From Serilophus lunatus (Eukaryota > Chordata > Aves > Passeriformes > Eurylaimidae), in the NCBI GenBank assembly GCA_013399895.1, contig VXBA01000405.1, forward strand, positions 505,353-569,352: DNA of 64,000 nucleotides, written 5' to 3'. A program made the position numbers and the translations under genes. The stretch's first letter is position 1, and each line of letters starts with the position of its first letter. The notes under the pieces were generated by a model. It ran no database searches and was not told the DNA's origin. It saw only the letters and a program-made list of their open reading frames with translations. Below are positions 59,806 to 64,000 of the stretch, piece after piece.

Positions 59806-62800
59806 TCCCTCAAAACACCTCTTGTAATATGCTATAACATGTCTCCAGTCTAAGTTGAAATCTTGCCTTTCAAGGAGTCTATTTTTGTCATGTGCTGTAT
59901 ATCAGTGAAGGATATAAAACTCAGATAGTCGGGGAAAACTTCTTGATAAGGAAGTTATTTCAGTTTATGGCCTTTTTCCTCCCTCTATCTCAGAGCAGAT
60001 TTTTTTTAGAGTTGTTTGTTTGCAGAGAGAAAAGGAAATATTATATTCAGGCACTTCATTTTGAAATGTCTCAGTAATGAATAAAATTGGATTGCGCATA
60101 AATCCAGAAACTGATAACTAAGCAATTAAATGGGAAGCAACATGAAGTCAATCTGCTGACATGTTTTTTGCTTACGTTAACCCTAGTACGTCCTGGTAAA
60201 AATTGTCTGGTTCAGCCAGAAGAGGCCTGCAGTATATTCTTCCCATGATTCCTTACAGCCTGACTACCTTACGGCAAATTCAACCTTTCTGCTATTTACT
60301 GAATAACAAAAGTAAATTCTTGTTCTATCTTCAGCAGAAGGCTGAAAGAAATGGAGGCAAATCATCATTCATTCATTGCATAGTATTGGGATTGAGCTGT
60401 ATCAGCTTCCAGTTTTGCATTTTGTGCTGAAGGCAGCTTTACAAATGTCAATGGTTACATGGAACAGGAGAAGAAGACAGCCTTCCTTCAAGCTTCCTGT
60501 TTCTTTATCTGGTTGGGGCATTTAGTGGCTCTTGTGGCTAAATTGCTTCATGTCTGTAAAATAAATTGCTCCATGAGAAAGGCCTATACTGTCACTGGTA
60601 ATTTTTGCAAATATTTTCAAAATTATGTTATAGAAAGGCTAGCAAGTATTTGCTTCTACACACAGAAGAAAGCATTTGGGAAAGCAACATGGAAAAGCTT
60701 ATTTTTTTGTCTTCTAATATTGAATTTCATCTGTGCTCAGAATCTTAATTATTCAGGCCAGAATATGCAGTAACTTTTTCTTAAAAGGTCTTTTAAAAAA
60801 CACATGTAAGAAAAGAAGGCAACAGGATTTGCTTTATGTTACTAACTTCTACAAGCAAAAGAAATACAGATTGAATAGAAGTGGAAAAACAAGAAAACCA
60901 GGTGTAGATTGTAGACCGAAGAAGGTTGAAGCTTCAGACCATGGACATGACTATGCATTCCTAACACACTACTGCATATGCAATGATAAAGATTTTCATT
61001 CTTAGTACTGATGGGTGCCATTCCAAAGATTTGGTTTAGTTTAGCTTCTTCCTGAATTGATCTGATAGATGGCCCAACATCCTTTTCTTTCTGTAGGGAA
61101 GAAATCATCTGCTCTAAGTGCAGTTTTGGCACCAATATAATCTCGCTGATGCATAATTTCAGTCATGCTAGCTACGTTGGGACAAGGAGCAGGAGATGAC
61201 TGAGCCAACTTCACTGTCACTAGCTACTAAAAACCGAGGGATCCAGCCCTCACTAAATCCAGCCTTGTTGCCTCCTAAGATCTTTTATTCCCCCTAAAGG
61301 GGCATCCTTACACTGTAGAGGAGCCTAACCAGCATCATGATCTTTCTGCTCCGTTTGACTAGGTTAGGACCTACAGCATATGGGTGTGTACAACCAGGAA
61401 GTTTCTGCTTTGTCACAAAGACTTAGCATTGCAACAGGACAGACTGTGCAGATGGAAGACTGAACAGCAAGATGATTGTGACTTGATTTTACTTACATTA
61501 TGAATTTTTGCAGATCCCTTTCATTCCCTCTGCACTGGTGAAAGATGGTATAAATTCCTACCTCTGTCAAGAAACCAAAGTGCTGGTTTGTAAGGGAAGG
61601 AAGAGGAAGGTGGAGAGGGAGAGTACAAAGAAGAGCTAAAACTTTAAATAATTCATCGTTCGCTGTTTTGTACGATACTACTTTCTCAGTTCAAACAAAA
61701 AGCTGCCTGAAAGTCCTTCTGCTAATGCAGTGGCTACCATATTTGGAGAAAAACCCTTTATTGATTTGACTAGTAATCTTTTGTCTATTAATAGCTCAAC
61801 CTCAGGTTTATGGAGCTCATGGAACTCAGGAAACATCTACTAAACTGGGACTTGCCTCTGGGTATCACATTAGCCTTGCTTTCCCGACTGATGAATTAAA
61901 ACCCACAAGTTTGCTGAAGACCACAGAGCAGATGGCGTCAATACAAGGTGGCATCTATGAACTTGAGCAACCAGAAAGAAAACCAATTGCCTCTTCACAG
62001 AAATCCTGCATTGAGGAAGTCTAGACTGTAAAGTCATGCCATGGACTGCTGGTCATAGCTCTTCTGGAAGGTGTTTGAGACCATCTTGGAAATGATGATG
62101 TTGTGGAAAAACTTAGAAAGTACTCCTTGTAGAAAGTTAAAACTTTCCAGTCTAACAGGTGTCTCGTTCTGTGAGCTTTGTGTCAGACCTACCAGCAGCG
62201 GAGCTTCTTTTAGTGATTTTGATGAGGAAAGAAAATGCCCTTCTAGTCCTCTTGGAAATTTACCAAATTTTTAACTTACTAAATAGAAACTGGAGGTGCT
62301 GATTGTGTGGTCTGAATGGTTGATGCTGAAATTAACTTATCTGCACTGAAGGACAGACTGGCAGCACAGTAACATCAGCAGCCTGTGCTTGTCACCAAGG
62401 TTGTTACTGGTCCCTAAACAAATATGAGCTGCTAGGCAAGCAAAACCAGCATCTGTCACCATTACATGAAGTCATTCAGTTACACTGGTCAATTAACTGT
62501 GGCCGATAAAGCAGAGAATGTCTGATATTGTGCTGCAGATAACAATCAGTTATCTGCTTCTGCATCTCCACAGATCCCACTGGCCTTTATCTTTTTGAAG
62601 TTTTTCAGTAAAGCTTGAACCATTTTGTGTGTGTAAGAAAGTGTTTGATTTATGCACTGTAACAACCTTGATCCTACCATATGTCAGGACTTCCCATATG
62701 TTCTTTCATTTGTAGCACCCACAAAATTCACCCAGTAAAGGCAAAAGGTACAGCCTGGCTACAGACTCCCTGTCATTCAGCTACAAACAGCTGGTAATGC

Positions 62801-64000
62801 ACATTACAAGACTTATTTAAAGCTCAAGTACTTCCACTCATCCTCTCCCATAACTAAACTTGGCACGTAAAAACATGGAAATAAAAATATAATGTAGTGT
62901 AACATTTCAAAGAAGCATTCAGGAAGCAGACAGCATGTCTTGCTCCAACATGGAGAATCCTGTGGCTGAATGCACAGCCCATGCTCTGAGAATGTACCCA
63001 TCTCTGGTATGAAAAGACAGGTCCTCTAGGTGTGGTCGCATAACTTACCATGTAGCCGCTCACACTTGCATTTAGTAGTCTGAAGCACTGGGTTCTTTCT
63101 GTGACAATCTACTGATAACATTTCAATTTCAGATAAATCTCTAAAACTGGCTCATGATTGGAAGCAGTTAAGTGTTTTTGTACACAGGAGAGGGCTCAAC
63201 AACTCTATAGACAAGTCTGGTGGTTTGTTGGTAAATAATGGTTTTGATGCATAAGTATTATCTGACCCTTTTTTCTATGGGAGAGTCTCTTCAACCTCAA
63301 CATTTACAATTTTTTTAGCTTTAGCCACCTCAAATGTAGTTTAATTTGACTCTGCACAAGTCATTTGCAGCTTGCTCTTGACACCTGTAGTGCAGTAAAG
63401 AGACAGCTTTAAATCTAGTCCCTCCAAATTGAAGGAATAAAGGGGCTGTATAGGACTAGAGTTGTCATCATTTATGCAGGTTTTAACTCTTTTGCATGTC
63501 CACTTCAATCACTATAGATCCTCAGAACACCCCATTTCTGTCAGTTCCTGATCTGGTGAGATCAGTCAGTTCCCTTCATGGTGAGAGGGTGGAAAAGGAT
63601 AGGCAGGGTATACAAATGAGTATATAAATGGTAGGAGGACAGTTGAAAGAAAACCAAATGATCCTATAAATTTATCCCCTGCAATGAGCCCCCAGATTTT
63701 ACCACAGTCAGCTTCCTGGATGGGAATGATGGCAACAGATGGCAACAACAGACAGGTCTCAGGAACATTTGTCCCCATTAGACAACTTTGAGATGAGTAT
63801 CCATCTTATTCTTTCTCTGGTTTGACTCTGAGGTAACACTGGCACTGTTAAGAAAGTTTTAATTATAAGACTGGAAAAGTACAGATACGTGGCCCCACGT
63901 GACTCAGCTTGCATCTGAAAGTGGAACTGTTGCATCAGTGTGAGATGGGCCTTCACCAAAGAGCAATGTGCCAGGTAAACCAAATGGTTTAAGCTAAAAT
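59806..64000. other. unique DNA to the end of the window, no gene seen
   Basis: No gene or recent repeat is recognised. The plus frames at 60203-60430, 60459-60773 and 60733-61005 overlap and have no motif. A frame at 62071-62274 has slightly coding-like composition (Ser/Glu-rich end before TAA) but no homology cue or splice context. The left part is AT-rich and the right part is near average. Confidence 0.5.

Noticed and set aside
62071..62274. Small gene with Ser/Glu-rich end
   Set aside because: Only 67 codons, no promoter, splice or homology cue. Frames of this size are common in the window.

Overview
This is non-coding vertebrate nuclear DNA, almost certainly from a bird and probably a passerine. 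The lineage call rests on the repeats. There are many CR1 (chicken repeat 1) LINE fragments with avian-type 3' ends. There are two short SINEs whose head is a recognisable tRNA-Ile and whose tail is a CR1 3' end, the type described from zebra finch as TguSINE1. There are also long solo LTRs starting TGTACTGGTTT or similar, ending in the form AAACCACCACA, and flanked by 5-bp target duplications, as in ERVL-type avian retroviruses. The background is AT-rich, CpG-poor and full of stop codons.

Layout. 1-5.2 kb: unique AT-rich DNA with a possible MIR-like relic (1.2 kb) and a CR1 3' end (2.1-2.6 kb). 5.2-6.2 kb: a 1,000-bp solo LTR, minus strand. 8.9-9.7 kb: a GC-rich block that may be another LTR, followed by a compound TATC/TGTC microsatellite. 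10.9-11.5 kb: a 61-base assembly gap beside a CR1 3' end. 12.4 kb: first tRNA-Ile SINE. 12.5-18.5 kb: unique DNA. 18.5-20.2 kb: an old plus-strand CR1 split by a younger minus-strand CR1. 24.6-26.1 kb: a 1,471-bp GC-rich solo LTR. 29.4 kb: second SINE. 30.6-33.8 kb: a plus-strand CR1 with readable reverse-transcriptase sequence, split by a 1,334-bp minus-strand solo LTR of the same family as the one at 24.6 kb. 38.6 kb: a (CTATT)13 array between AT-rich arms. 41.6, 48.4-49.8, 53.9-54.4 and 57.4-59.8 kb: further CR1 copies of varied age. The rest is unique sequence with no recognisable gene.

No protein-coding gene can be assigned with confidence. The best candidate is a possible terminal exon on the minus strand at 52.26-52.11 kb. 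It has a strong-looking splice acceptor, about 50 open codons, a stop, and an AATAAA about 200 bp further on, but its product is not recognised. Longer open frames lie mainly in GC-rich LTRs or CR1 copies, or look like chance. The window therefore appears to be intergenic or deep intronic DNA.

The most informative content is the record of nested insertions. Several element boundaries can be fixed to the base from target duplications and from the continuity of the interrupted host element. I see no sign of a new multi-gene system. Boundaries, family names and ages come from reading the sequence by eye, without database support.
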